Below are positions 11,126 to 22,429 of a stretch of DNA of 64,000 bases, piece after piece; within the stretch, counting starts at the first letter, position 1, and each line of letters starts with the position of its first letter. The notes below the pieces were generated by a model that was not told where the DNA came from, searched no databases, and saw only the letters and a list, made by a program, of their open reading frames with translations. Origin of the DNA: Sialis fuliginosa (lineage: Eukaryota; Arthropoda; Insecta; Megaloptera; Sialidae); assembly GCA_961205875.1 (NCBI GenBank), contig OY540812.1:31133098-31197097 (forward strand). The letters run 5' to 3'. Both the position numbers and the translations under genes were made by a program.

Positions 11126-11816
11126 GAAGATAAACGTAAATAAGTTATATATAGTTTCATTAACCGTATTCCGGATCAACTATAACATCTGTAAACTAAC
11201 GCAAAGGGCATAGGGCCAAAGGTATCGATTAATAAGGCCACCTCCAGAACCTGGAGGTCATTCTCGCGCTATCGGCTCGATTGAGAACCACCCCTCCACA
11301 CCTCCCACATACCACAATCTTGTGTTACCTCATAGATTTAATTACCTTAACTAACCACATTACAGCATTATCTCTATAATGAGTAATATAGTGGAAATAT
11401 GTATCTGCTTACAGCGTTCTTGATTTAGTTGTTTGTAGAAATACATATTATACATGTTATTCAGCCTCCATGTAGGTACGATTACATATGAATATGTGAG
11501 ATGATAATATGAGAATGTCAACATAACTTAATTGTATAATCTTATCTTATATTACATACACTTCAATGTTATTTCAATTATATCAAAATATTTGTTCTCT
11601 TGTAAATATGCAGCCACAAATTCACTAAGACCTGCGGGTTTCAGAAGATTAAACAATTCACCTTTTCGTTACAAGCTTTTATATATAACTTTCACGTCTT
11701 ATAACACAATGTATGACTATTTTTGAACGCATATAGCTAGGAAAAAAAATGCAAAGGTAGATTTAGTAAACTGAAAGTCTTTTCTTCATAAATTAAATAG
11801 TTTTTAAGCGATACAA

Positions 11817-12650
11817 AAAAACATCTGCCAAGTAAATGCACAGTGCTTCCTCGTGCTAAATTCACTAAAACCGATAGTGTTCAGATAAATTGCCTGACAT
11901 TGGTTAACCATTTAATTTTTATACAAATTTTACTAAAAAATCTTAGTTCGAATTTTTTCTTAAAACGCACCTGAATATTTTTTCATATATTTTTAATTTT
12001 TTGACAATTTCAATCTAAATCTAAATTTATGCAAATGTCAAAATGACATTTAAAACGTCAAAGTGACATTTAAAACGCCAAAGTGACATTTAAAACGTCA
12101 AAATGACACTTAATATATCCAATCAAATATCAATTTAAAAAACAAAACACGAATTTTTAAAATTAATTTAGATAAATCTTTGTAAGGGAATATTTGACAA
12201 CAAACGTAGTAGACCCATATTATAGGAAATTTAATTCTCTACAAAAAATATTCTATACAATTTTCTCGTAACATGTGTTGTTCTTGAGATATCTTGAAAA
12301 AATAAATATTTTGGGGTGTCACCCCTCCCCCTGACACACGATTTTGATGATTTTGAAATGGGACCGTCCTCAAACCAAACCCAACCATCCGACCAAGTTT
12401 CAATAATATCGGTTCAGTGGTTCATTAGTTATGCGTGTGACAAGGATTCAGGGGACAGACGGACACACGGACACACGGACACACGGACACACGGACGGAC
12501 AGACAGACAGACACGGAACGAAAAGTGTTTGTCTTGACGTGAAACGGATAAATAAATTTAAAATTTTGAAATTGGAGAACTTTTTTTTTGTCTCAATCTG
12601 AAACGATCACATAGCTTCTCGTATCTTCGATATTGCGAGGAAGCAAAATC
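11817..12650 (+). repeat. 0.8-kb dispersed repeat, copy 2
   Basis: A fuller copy of the family at 318-1055. It carries a four-unit minisatellite of 20 bp (about 12034-12113; units end GTGACATTTAAAACG) and an expanded GGACACAC run at about 12461-12500. It ends GATATTGCGAGGAAGCAAAA, whose GAGGAAGC is complementary to GCTTCCTC near the start. The short frame at 12316-12537 runs through the simple repeat and is not a gene. Confidence 0.85.
12034..12113 (+). repeat. 20-bp minisatellite, four units
   Basis: Four head-to-tail copies of a unit reading roughly GTCAAARTGACATTTAAAAC. The unit itself is partly palindromic (GTCA...TGAC). Copy 1 of the host repeat has one unit and copy 3 (49040-49119) has four. 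Confidence 0.9.
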
Positions 12651-12662
12651 AAATTAGAAAGA

Positions 12663-12800
12663 AAAGTCTGATTTAAAAAAATCATTCATTAGATTTATCA
12701 CGGCTCGTGGAGGCTCTCAAAATTGATATAGTTTTTTGTTTGCTTTTTCTTGACGATAGTAAAAAAACAACGTGTTTTTTTGTTGACAAATTATGGTTTA
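12663..12800 (+). repeat. interior fragment of a hAT-like family ('TCATTAGATTT' block)
   Basis: AATCATTCATTAGATTTATC then AGGCTCTCAAAATTGATATA recurs at 14376-14480 (plus) and 59740-59830 (minus). In the last two it neighbours TCTCGTCTCG-rich ends, so I group these as parts of one hAT-like family. Confidence 0.45.
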
Positions 12801-13264
12801 AGAGCCCAAAAATACTTAAGTATGACTAAGATTACTAAAGTTTTTGTAGGACTGTGTAAGTACATCATTTATATATGAACGAAATTAATACATTCGTAAA
12901 ATAATTAACAACGCAAAAGCTCTTCTAGTTTCAACTAAGGGGGAGGGGGAGGTAGTTTTATGCAAATTTATTTACAAAAGGTCGTCCTATTTATTATTTA
13001 ATCCTAATTGAATCGTTTGTGACAGCATAAATGTCAAAAACACGACATGTGAAACTAAACTATTTTATGTTTCATTTATTACAAATTTTAACTAATTTAA
13101 AAAATTGTCAAAATCGACATTACCATTAAAAATAAATGAAATTATTTCATGATATATATGTTTACTTAACATTGAAACCAGTGTGTCCGTAAAAACGTGC
13201 TCTGTAAAGTCAGTAGCGTATCATTCGAGCTTTAAAACAAATATCAAATAAAAATCAAATTAAT

Positions 13265-13608
13265 CCATAGTAATATTACAAATGTGAAAGTTTCTTTGTC
13301 TGTCTGTTTGCTACTTTTTCACGGTTAAATTGCTGAACCGAGCTTGATGAAATTTGGCAAGGAGATCACTTGCATCATGAGAAAGGACATGTGCTACTTT
13401 GTATCCCGAAAAAAATAGGTGTGTGACATTTGTACGCGCGTGCAAATGCGAAATGAAACATCTGTTCTATCGACTATCATAACAGAAATCTGTATTATCT
13501 AACCTCTTCTTCTTCTTCATGGGTTTTATATCAAGTGGATTTTCTTCTTTTCTGACAGCTCCTACCTAACCTAAATTTTACGCGAACGAAGTTGCGGGTA
13601 ACAACTAG
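13265..13608 (+). repeat. dispersed insect repeat, copy B
   Basis: Full-length-looking copy: AATATTACAAATGTGAAAG, TGTCTGTCTG, TTTTTCACGGTTAAATTGCTG, GGAGATCACTTGCAT, GTATCCCGAAAAAA, TCGACTATCATAACAG, and an end ACGCGAACGAAGTTGCGGG then ACAACTAGT. The end contains CTAG. Confidence 0.75.
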
Positions 13609-14344
13609 TGAATATATTGCCTTTACAAATATTTCATAGTGAAATAAAGTATTAAGAACCATTCTATTGAGAACCACTGGCCTATTAGACATATGTAGAT
13701 ACATATATTACCATGTACAACTAAATCATCGTGGCCATCGCTCTTGTGTGATATCAACAATGAATAATTCATATTCATTTCGCTTTTATACGCTAGCTGT
13801 AGGTATATGCCATTGATTGAGCTCGCGTCACCTGTTCCTACCTGCACTACCCCTATGTACAAGGGAGTATTGATTTTGTGTTACAATGCATTACCCCACT
13901 GACACATAACACACCCTTCCTCTGCACTATTTTATTATTACTTTACTTTCTTTCCAGTCGGGGTTTGCAGAAGTATGCATATTCATAAATTTTATAGAAT
14001 GGAAAGCTTGCGCTTGCATTGTTTATATTATGTTATTATATTTTGTTTTAATTTGACGTTGTATGGAAAGAGATTTTTTGTTAAAAAGTAAATATACAGA
14101 ATGTTCCAGTTTTAAAGGATCAGACAGTTTTTTTTTTTACTTTCTTATATCCATGTATATGAAATATACATACATCTATGTATATATAAAGCTCAACGTG
14201 TCTCTGTCTGTCTGTCTGTCTATCCGTTAGTGCGCATATCAATCACTTGGTTTCTTTTTTAATTCATAGGTACGTTCTCTGGCCACGTTAGAGGCTATAT
14301 TTTGTTATATTAGATAACATAACAACTAAGCAGTGACAAAAAAA

Positions 14345-14545
14345 TCAAACTAAAGATCTACAAAAGTTATTCATTAGATTTGGTCACAAAAGCTCTTAAA
14401 TTGATACAATTTTTTTTTTATATTCTTGATTTAATGAATAATATCAAATAATATTTTTTTACAAATTATTATAATAATATTAAAGTTAATAAAATCGATC
14501 AAGTCTCGTCTCGTCCGAATTAAAACCAGTTTCGTCCTATTCTTG
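14345..14545 (+). repeat. hAT-like family fragment with TCTCGTCTCG end
   Basis: Carries TTCATTAGATTTGGTCACAA, CTCTTAAATTGATACAA and, about 110 bp on, AAGTCTCGTCTCGTCC. The TCTCGTCTCG motif is shared with 27650-27730, 31860-31915, 33130-33165, 59381-59470 and 61150-61200. Confidence 0.45.
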
Positions 14546-15269
14546 AAACACAACTGAATATTTTTTTTCTAAATTTTCATTACAAAAACATATTTCACAA
14601 GAAAAACAATATTCAAATAAATTCAAAACAAAGATGTTTTTTAAAAAAAAAAAAAAACTTATTTATAAACATACCTACATATTTATCTGTTTGCCTTTTA
14701 CAGAACCAACTCGAGAGGTTTCGAATAATATCTGATTACATATTAATTTATATGTTTTCAAAGCAATTACGTAATTCGTGGAAGCCTCACAGTTGTTGCG
14801 AACATTTCAAATTGTATGAAAGTAAGAAGAGATATCAAATAATTACCGCGCGATGGAACAAAGCTCCACTCGAGTCATTCGGATGCTCAAGTTATTAGTG
14901 CTTTGAGACCACTATTATTTATAGTTGTGTAATCATGTTTATGTTATTCGGTAAACACTAATTAAGAGAGAGAGAGATGTTTAGGATACGTATTTTAATA
15001 TTTATTATTCTGTGGTTTATGAAACTTGACCAATTATAGAAAATGATATATACATGAGATAATGTTTCAATTAAGGTTAGGTATATTTGTGAACTAAAAT
15101 AAAATAAAAAAGATTTTATATAAATTTAGTTTTTGATTTATATGCAAAACACGTACATTAAAAGGAATTTGTTACTTTGTTAATAATTAAAAGTAAAAAA
15201 TTAGATATCATTTGGCGATCGCAGTATATAGACTGTATCTTTAATATATAGCTAAATTATTAGAGTTGG

Positions 15270-15440
15270 ATGCGTGAGTAATTTTTGCTCACGATCACGC
15301 ATGCTCACGAGAGAATTTTTTAGTCACGCCCACTCACTCACGGTTACAAAAAAGTATTCACGATCACGCACGCTCACGAATTATATTTTTTTACTCACGC
15401 CCGATCACACACGGCGGGTCACTATCGTGACCCGATTTAA
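15270..15440 (+). repeat. tandem CTCACGATCACGC-rich block
   Basis: Two units of about 75 bp head to tail, each with a TCACGATCACGC motif, GCTCACGA, a T-run, and CACGCCC(A/G) then CACACGG or CACTCACGG. The block ends in a palindrome GGGTCACTATCGTGACCC. The pattern (GAGTTGGATGCGTGAG start, dense CTCACG motifs) resembles the subterminal zone of a hAT element, but no second end was found. The frame open through it is a by-product. Confidence 0.6.
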
Positions 15441-15504
15441 TCTAATTGTTGTAAATTAAATTTTGAAATTATGAAAATTAATGTTTTTTACGTGCAATAT
15501 ATTG

Positions 15505-17330
15505 TGTATAAAACCGACTTCAAAAAAAAAAAAAAAAACTAACTAAAAACAATGAAAAAGTATACAGTTTTTGAAGTCGGTGCCAATCAAATAAAAAATT
15601 GTTGAAGTTCTGTATTGAAAGAACTTCTCAAAAAATACAAAAAAATTATCTCTCCAGAAATTTAAAAAAGAACTCAAAAAGTACTTTTAATTATTATAAA
15701 TTAAATGAAATTTCATAGTAAATATGGTGTAAGAAAATAATTCAATGTTAAATATCATTAAGTATACTATTGTAACCAATATCTGTAATTACCCTTATCA
15801 CGTAACAAAAAAATTACACATTCTGTCTATAAATAAATAAATAAATTGGAAAAATGGAATACTTGTAACAGCCTTCATTCTAGTTACTGAACCGTTTGAA
15901 CTATATAAAGCTGATATTTGGCATAATAAATGGTGGATCAAATTGTTTTTGTTTTTTTATTCAATTCCGGTGAGTGGAGTATCAAATCAAAGCTGACAAT
16001 TCAACGAAATTAAAAATTTAAACGTTTTGTTATTATTAACATTTATATTAACATTTATCATTTAATAAATTTAAAAAAGCTGCCATTAATACCACCGAAA
16101 TTTCTTACAATGTACGTGTTTTTAATTTTATAAAAAATACTTTTGGTTACGTTATTACAGTAGTATATAATATGAAAACTGATTCTACGTGAAAAAGTAA
16201 GAAACTTTTGTTCTAAACTTTTTTTAATATGTAATGATTTTTATAACTTTTTTTGTTTAAAAAGTTAACAAAAAATGCGTTTTACACTTGTGATTTAAAA
16301 CATCATTCTTTCCGGTGTATTATAGTTTTTCTCTAAATTAATTTATTTTAAATGACAAAACTCGGGTTTATAGTCCAGGCTGTCTTGGCCAAACAGTACC
16401 TTAAATAGGAATTGCAAAATTTTCAAATTTTCTGATTTTTGCTAAATAGCGATCTAAATAAGTATTATACAATAATTATAATATATCTTCAATTGTTTTT
16501 GTTTTATTAAATTGTTTATAATGGAATCATGCTTTTCTTTGATTAACAATAAAAGTTTTTGTAAAACTGTTTGTATATGTTCACAAAGACTACATTAAAA
16601 AAATGTTTAACCTCCACAGCCTGAATTATCATTAATTTGCTGAAAAACTTTTAAAAATCACGTTTGATTAAAAAATGTTTCAAGCAAGTTTTTTATTTTT
16701 TTTACGTAGAATATAGTTTCCGATTTAAAAAAAATTAACATTAAAAAAACAAACTTAAAAATCACACAAATCCTTCCAAACGAATAAAACTGAAAAGTTT
16801 TTTTGTAAATAAAATTCGTTACGTTTTATTTTAAACGGATTTTTTATTTATTTTTAAACAAATGTTGATACGAACTGACTTTTTTGATCTATTTTATTTA
16901 TACAGAAATAACATTTGCAAATATATTGGACTCGCTCTATGATGTTATATAAAAATTATAAAAAGATGTAGGATTTCCATAAAAATATATCAAATCCGGG
17001 CAGTTCCGGAACATGCAAATATCTCCCGTACCTAAAACTTATTGAACGCTATATAAATTTTTATATATATTATATACGCATATATGGTAATACATACATA
17101 CATACAAGAAATATTTATATAAAAGTACACAAACATAATAATATACCATCTCGATTCAAGAAAAGTTCAAAATGTTTACTTTTAATATTTTATTACATTG
17201 TTTATAATCAGAAGACGTTTATTTTAAAATAACTTATTTAATAAAATATATTCGATCAACCTGTTTGTCAAATTCTGCTTTGTTTGTCACATTGGCAACT
17301 TCCTTCCCTGGATTGTACCCTTGTTTTATA
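15505..17330. other. anonymous very AT-rich stretch
   Basis: The only structure I can point to is an inverted pair ACCGACTTCAAAAAA / TTTTTGAAGTCGGT at 15513-15582, typical of a small insect repeat. The rest has no open frame of interest, no paired ends and no RNA-like signal. Confidence 0.5.
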
Positions 17331-17340
17331 TGTTGTACGC

Positions 17341-17621
17341 TAGTGGTGTCAAACTTATACATGAACACGGCCACCAGAATTCAGAATCTGCGGGATTCAG
17401 CTCCCCCCGACCTTAATTTTTTGAAATACTACAACAAAATTGAAAATTAGAGAAAAAATATATTTTTTTTACTAGAAATTTTTATACTTCTATTTGTAAT
17501 ATTAAAAAAAAGTGTTTTATATATTTTTTATTATCCTAATAAAATCAACTACAAGCTTTAAGCTACGGGCCGCATTTTTTGTGTCTTATGGGTTTTACGG
17601 GTCGCTTGTTTGATACCACTG
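17341..17621. mobile_element. hAT-type miniature element (TAGTGGTGTCAAAC ends)
   Basis: A 281-bp element with ends TAGTGGTGTCAAACTTAT and, on the complement, CAGTGGTATCAAACAAGCGA. It is flanked by 8-bp direct repeats TTGTACGC and TTATACGT, six of eight identical, which fits an old hAT insertion. The ends carry GGGCCGC-like and ACGGGTCGC motifs, as in other hAT families. No coding sequence. Confidence 0.75.
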
Positions 17622-17939
17622 TTATACGTTAATTAAAAATTTTTGTGAAGAAATATGCCAAGAAACTATAATTCATTATAAATATATAAATTTTTGTACA
17701 TTTTTCTAATTTTTTTCTATAAAATTCAGTAATAATATTTTGTCCTTTTGTGTGAGGATCCAGGATTAACACATGAGCTAATTTTTATTCACATTAATGC
17801 GAGAATAGCCGAGGGATTAATTCTTTTAACTGTTACGCTTTCATAGCTATTTCCATATGAAGTAAATTACTTTAGGTTACAAAGTTAGTATGAAGAATAA
17901 AAAATGTAATCGTTTAGTTTTAAAGTTATTTTATTTACA

Positions 17940-18290
17940 ATTAGAAAAATATCTGCCATGGGAGCCACGGGACTTTCTTATACGTAATACTGTGTACAGT
18001 ATACGTGTATCTACTTATATAAAACAAATATTTCTGAATGATTGATACGAGGTATAAAAATTAATTATATGAACCGTGTCAAATATAATTTGAAAAACGA
18101 TTGAAAAAATGAATAGAACAATTTCAGATAATAATATTCCCTACAACTTGACAAACATAAACATCCGTTTCCGGTTGTCTGATTTCTCTCAGAATAAAAC
18201 GTTTTCTTCCTTATACAGATCTTAAAAATAAAATTTCACCCTTTTATGTTTTGTTGTTTTTCAATACTACATACATTGTCCATTACTGGA
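17940..18290 (+). repeat. 'ACTTTCTTATAC' repeat family copy
   Basis: Begins ATCTGCCATGGGAGCCACGG then GACTTTCTTATACGTAATAC, and continues to AACATCCGTTTCCGGTTG and ATTTCACCCTTTTATG. The block order matches 38990-39440 and 63240-63840. Confidence 0.7.
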
Positions 18291-18440
18291 GATAAGACAT
18301 AAACAAAATAAATGCTTTAATAAAAAAAACTATGTATATTTACGGACTTTGGTAATTAAATTAAATTGCGGTAATGATAATTACAAAAACAGGATATCTT
18401 GTTCTTAAAAAGCGTCCAATACTGGTGACAGTACCTTATT
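18290..18440 (+). repeat. fragment of the TACTGGCACCAGTCTTGG family
   Basis: Contains AAACATAAACAAAATAAA-type sequence and ends in ATACTGGTGACAGTACC. It matches the outer part of the larger repeat at 45290-46190 and abuts the Tc1 element that starts at 18478. Confidence 0.45.
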
Positions 18441-18477
18441 TCCATCAATTATAAGAATGTAAAAGAGTTAGAACTTA

Positions 18478-19052
18478 CAATATTATGCAAATTAATGGAA
18501 TCATTCTGATGTTTTGCATTTTTTGCATATAATGTTTTAGGGGTGTTTTTCATACAGGGGGGTTGGATTTTTGGCATGATGAACAGCCAAAATCGATGTT
18601 GGAACACCATTTGAACAAAGAACTTAAAAAGTATCAATCCCAAGGATGAGCATTTCTTCAAAAGGACTCTGCTCCCTGTCACATTTCGAAGGAAATGTTG
18701 AAATATTTCCATGATAAGGAGATAACTGTTCTAGATTGGCCCGGGAATTCACTCAATCTGAACACTATTGTAAATTTATAGGCCATTTGCACAGCTAGAC
18801 TGTGCAAAATGAACTGCACTACAAAAAAAATTATAGGTTTGGTATCGGGATGAGAAGATCTCTGAAAACTGTCAAAAACTAGTGGAGTCCATACCAAAAC
18901 AAGTAAAAGCAGTTATTGAAGCCAAAGGGGGACATGTTTCCTATTAATTAGCGTAATGGTAGTTGTATAATTTTGTAAAAATATTATTTTACAAGCAATA
19001 AACGGTTTTACTATAATAATTGCCTATGATTCCATTAATTTGCACAATACTG
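18478..19052 (+). mobile_element. Tc1-like element, internally deleted
   Basis: A 575-bp element flanked by TA on both sides (18476-18477, 19053-19054). Left end CAATATTATGCAAATTAATG; right end on the complement CAGTATTGTGCAAATTAATG, continuing GAATCA on both sides, for a terminal repeat of at least 26 bp. It keeps the 3' third of a Tc1 transposase and has lost the helix-turn-helix and first catalytic aspartate by internal deletion, so it is non-autonomous. Confidence 0.9.
18590..18945 (+). pseudogene. C-terminal part of a Tc1-like transposase
   Basis: The plus frame reads QKDSAPCHISKEMLKYFHDK then EITVLDWPGNSLNLNTI. This is the second aspartate block (QDxAPxH) and the WPGNSPDLNPIEN block of Tc1 transposases. 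Exactly 34 residues separate the aspartate and the position of the third catalytic residue, as in the D34E class, but that glutamate is replaced by valine here. In-frame stops occur before and after this stretch (for example where the usual W follows). The copy is dead. The minus-strand open frames over the same DNA are shadows. Confidence 0.85.
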
Positions 19053-19054
19053 TA

Positions 19055-19408
19055 TTTCTTTACATCTTCTAATTCTAATAGAATCTTGCTCCATAAAGAT
19101 TTGAAAGTGATGTAACATTTTCAAACTAAATAGAATATCCAGCGAGTGCGATACACTAGATAAGATACGCAGATGAGCTCTTCATCTATGGCAGACGTCT
19201 GTTCCCTCGTGTACCGTTACGACACATCCGGACAGACACAGAACGAGTTCCCAACATAGTCAATGCAAAACGCTTCCAAACTTTACTATGGATTTATGTA
19301 CTTACAACTCTCACAAACTGCTCTTAGTTATTTGTGCGACACTTTTCTTTATTAGAATTTCTAAAGCAAGTATAACTTTACTTGCAAAATTTCGAAATTG
19401 AAATGTCC
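19055..19408. other. unassigned segment, locally GC-raised
   Basis: Around 19140-19270 composition is less AT-rich (GCAGATGAGCTCTTCATC, TACGACACATCCGGACAGAC). I see no domain, tRNA fold or paired end. It could be a decayed SINE or exon, but I cannot support either. Confidence 0.3.
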
Positions 19409-19416
19409 ATTTTAAC

Positions 19417-19751
19417 CAGGGCTTCAAACCGTTATTTTTTCGTTTCGGTTTTCGTTCTGGTTCAAGTAAAAAAATATATTTCGGTTCGGTTCCGGTTTTC
19501 GTTCCGAAAAAATAACGGTTTTTTCGGTTTTCGGTTCAGCTCTGAATGATTAATTAAAACAAAATTATTTGAATAAAAAATTTATTTTCTACCATAATTT
19601 AGAACATTTTATGGTACTTGTATGTTAGCCCGAAAGATAATTGAAGTGGGAAATAAGATCATGTTAACGCGAGTATTTTAACATGTACTGAACCGAAATT
19701 TTTATTTCGTTTCGGTTCCGGTTTTCCGTTCAGTTCCGGTTCGAAGCCCTG
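19417..19751. mobile_element. hAT-type miniature element, CAGGGCTTC family, copy 2
   Basis: A 335-bp copy of the element at 1875-2242 in the same orientation, with ends CAGGGCTTCAAACCG and CGGTTCGAAGCCCTG. Flanking 8-mers ATTTTAAC (19409-19416) and ATTTTACC (19752-19759) match at seven of eight positions. The interior shares ATGTTAACGCG and TATTTTAACATGTAC with copy 1. Confidence 0.9.
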
Positions 19752-20339
19752 ATTTTACCCACTATTTGTACGCAATGTTAGTTTCCTTCAATGTTGAAGT
19801 TGGATTTGATAAGATTGTTCTCGTAAATTACGATTTGTTTGGTTCTTATTTGAAAAGTTATAAGAAAATTAAAAAAATTAATTTTTCGTTCCGGAAATTA
19901 ATTAGTAATTAATTATTAACAGTTGCAATCTTATCGATAACACATAAGTTTGCATGATAATTACAGAATCTTAAATAAACAATTTCTTAAGTTATTCACC
20001 GCAATAAGTAAGTACGTTTTATGATCTTTCAAGATATGTAATTTGTCTATGTAAGTACTAGAGATTGAAAAAATAGTTGTTATTTTCAATGAAATAGTTA
20101 TTAGTTGAATTTTTTTTCGGAAAATAATTGATAAATAGTTTTTTTTTACGATTAAATAATAATTAGTGCAAACGAAGCAGTAAAAAGTGTCGCAAATAGT
20201 TTTTAAATAGTTGGAAAGGTAGTTGCAAATAGTTGATTTCAAATTGTGTTCAATCAAACCAGTTTTCTGAAAACGGTGAAGATATATAAAAAAAATTAAA
20301 CAATAAATGCATTTTTACGCAATAGTTGAAATGGACAAA

Positions 20340-20690
20340 GCAAAATCAGGAATGGGCACCCAGCGATGGAAACTTGCTATTATTACAAAATAATACTACG
20401 ATACAATAGTTATAAAATAAAGAATCGTAAAATTTGAACAATGTAAAGCAGATGCTATGATAATATAATAATTTAATAAATAGATTACACTAATAATTAG
20501 TTTAAACGGCCACCATTTTGACACCCACTGTCATCAAATTATGTTGTTTTACAGTTAAGGGTCTATAAATTATGATTCAGTAATAGCAGTAATCAAATAT
20601 CAACAAATATTTATAATTTAGTAAATTTTATTATACAAGTGTCCAACACTGGGGTAGTATTCAATACCTGTACCTTATTGACTTATCGAC
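20340..20690 (+). repeat. CCCAGTGATGGACA / CACTGGG repeat family, copy 1
   Basis: Begins near GGGCACCCAGCGATGG and ends CAAGTGTCCAACACTGGGGT. Shared blocks with 44100-44440 and (complement) 45290-45650 are GAATCGTAAAATTTGAA, AAAGCAGATGCTATGATA, ATTACACTAATAATTA, CACCATTTTGACAC and CTATAAATTATGATT. The CAGTG...CACTG ends with ACACTTG/CAAGTGT look hAT-like, but these boundaries show no duplication because the larger family continues outward. Confidence 0.75.
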
Positions 20691-20699
20691 AACTTAAAA

Positions 20700-22135
20700 G
20701 TGTTAACGTATAAAAGAAAGTAAAATGTTATCTATTTACTTTTACATAAAAAATATATATAATTTTCTCTAAAGTATTTTTTTATGCAGTCTAAAATAAA
20801 GTAGAAATAAAATTATTTTATAAGGACGTATAAGTTCTAACGACAAAAGTTTTTGCGAGGATTTATATGTAATAATAAATCTTAAATGAAAACTGGGGGA
20901 TCACATTTTTTTTATACTCCTTACACGTATTTATTTTCGCATTATCTGCATATCTACACACACACATATCTTAAGGAGGCTTGAGAAGCAAGCGCAAGAG
21001 GGGGTCGTCTGTCTTAAAATATGTACATATGATGCAAGTCATTAATAACTGTTTAAAAACATTATATTATATTAACACGATTTTATTAGTTTGACCTGTG
21101 TTCATATTATATGCAAATCTTACACTCATTTTTTTCTCACTTATAATTGTCATATCGATTTAAAACTTTGCAAACTTATGCAATTCTAGTGACAATATAA
21201 TAATATAGTACCATAGAGCTTATATGATGATGGAGGTGATCATAAGGACGCCTCAATGACTAATAATAAACCCGAGCGTGTTTTTAGTTGTTTAAACTAG
21301 ATTTATTTCCATTATACCTACATTATACTAAATTAAATCATCATATAGATTTTAAAACATTTTTTGTAATATATTTAGTTAGCACTAAAATCGCGACAAC
21401 AGCGCAAATAGATTGATTACAAAATGCACACATATCGAAGCAATGCGACGTTGCCACACTTCTAAAACCACTGATTTATCATTCATGTTTTTAATTAATA
21501 TTTTTGATACGAGAAAGAGAATTTTAATTTTTTAAATTCATAAAAGTAATATTTTTAAAACAGTTTCACATTTTAAAACTATTTTATGGTTTTGTACATG
21601 CCTTGTGCGTATTACATCAAATTTCATAATTAGTACACAGCATGAACACAGCATTATTACTAACCTAAGTAAGAGAACGTCTTATATTAAGCTCTATCTT
21701 CCTAAATTTCATGCAAATGATTTTATTTTTATTAGAGTTGTGCCGGAATTTCGGCTGGAACTCACGATGTAGATTTTAAGTGAATATTTTCACGTCATTA
21801 CTATTATATTATTATTATTTTTATATTATATTATTATTGAAACTATAAATGTAATTACATTCGATCGAAAAGAACGTATGCTATACAAATAATTTAACGA
21901 AATTATAGCTATAAAATCTATAAAATATGTAGTTTTATGAAGCTGAAAAAATTGCAGAATATGTAGAAAACGAAACAACAATTTAATGTATTTTCTTTAA
22001 GAAATACCAAATAGAACAATGTTATATTAATTTAAGATAATAATCTATATTTAAAATATAATAGTAGTGACTTTAGACGTGGATTCCGGGACACCTCTAA
22101 TTTTTGTTATACCTATTTTTATACAAAAATTATGA
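20700..22135. other. anonymous AT-rich DNA
   Basis: No open frame, repeat pair or RNA-like signal I can support. An ATTATTATT-type simple stretch lies at about 21801-21838. Confidence 0.5.
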
Positions 22136-22139
22136 CACA

Positions 22140-22420
22140 CTAGCTATTACCCGCGACTTTGTCCGCGTGGAATATCTTATAATGATAGTCGATAAAACAG
22201 GTTTTTAGATTCGCATTTGCAGGCTAACCTATCGCGCATACAAATGTGAAACACTCATTTTTTAATCTAATAAATTTTTTGGAATATAAAGTAGCCTATG
22301 TCCTTGTTCAGGATGCAAACTATCTGCAATCAACCAAATTTCATCAAGATCGGTTCAGCGGTTTAGCCATGAAAAGACAGACAGATACATTTTCGCATTT
22401 ATAATATTTGTATGGATTTA
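22140..22420 (-). repeat. dispersed insect repeat, copy C
   Basis: Minus-strand copy: TAGCTATTACCCGCGACTTT then GTCCGCGTGGAA, ATAGTCGATAAAACAGG, TAGCCTATGTCCT, ATCGGTTCAGCGGTTTAGCC, and an end TTCGCATTTATAATATT. All blocks are in the order of copies A, B, D and E. Confidence 0.75.
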
Positions 22421-22429
22421 AAATGATAT

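Noticed and set aside
12461-12530. A CRISPR-like array in the GGACACAC repeats
   Set aside because: The units are 8-9 bp simple repeats with no spacers, in eukaryotic DNA.
15505-17330. Retrotransposon or reverse transcriptase sequence in anonymous stretches
   Set aside because: I looked for the usual reverse transcriptase catalytic block and long open frames in all the anonymous stretches and saw none.
18449-18897. Minus-strand open frames over the Tc1 element
   Set aside because: They are shadows of the plus-strand transposase relic, which carries the recognisable Tc1 motifs.
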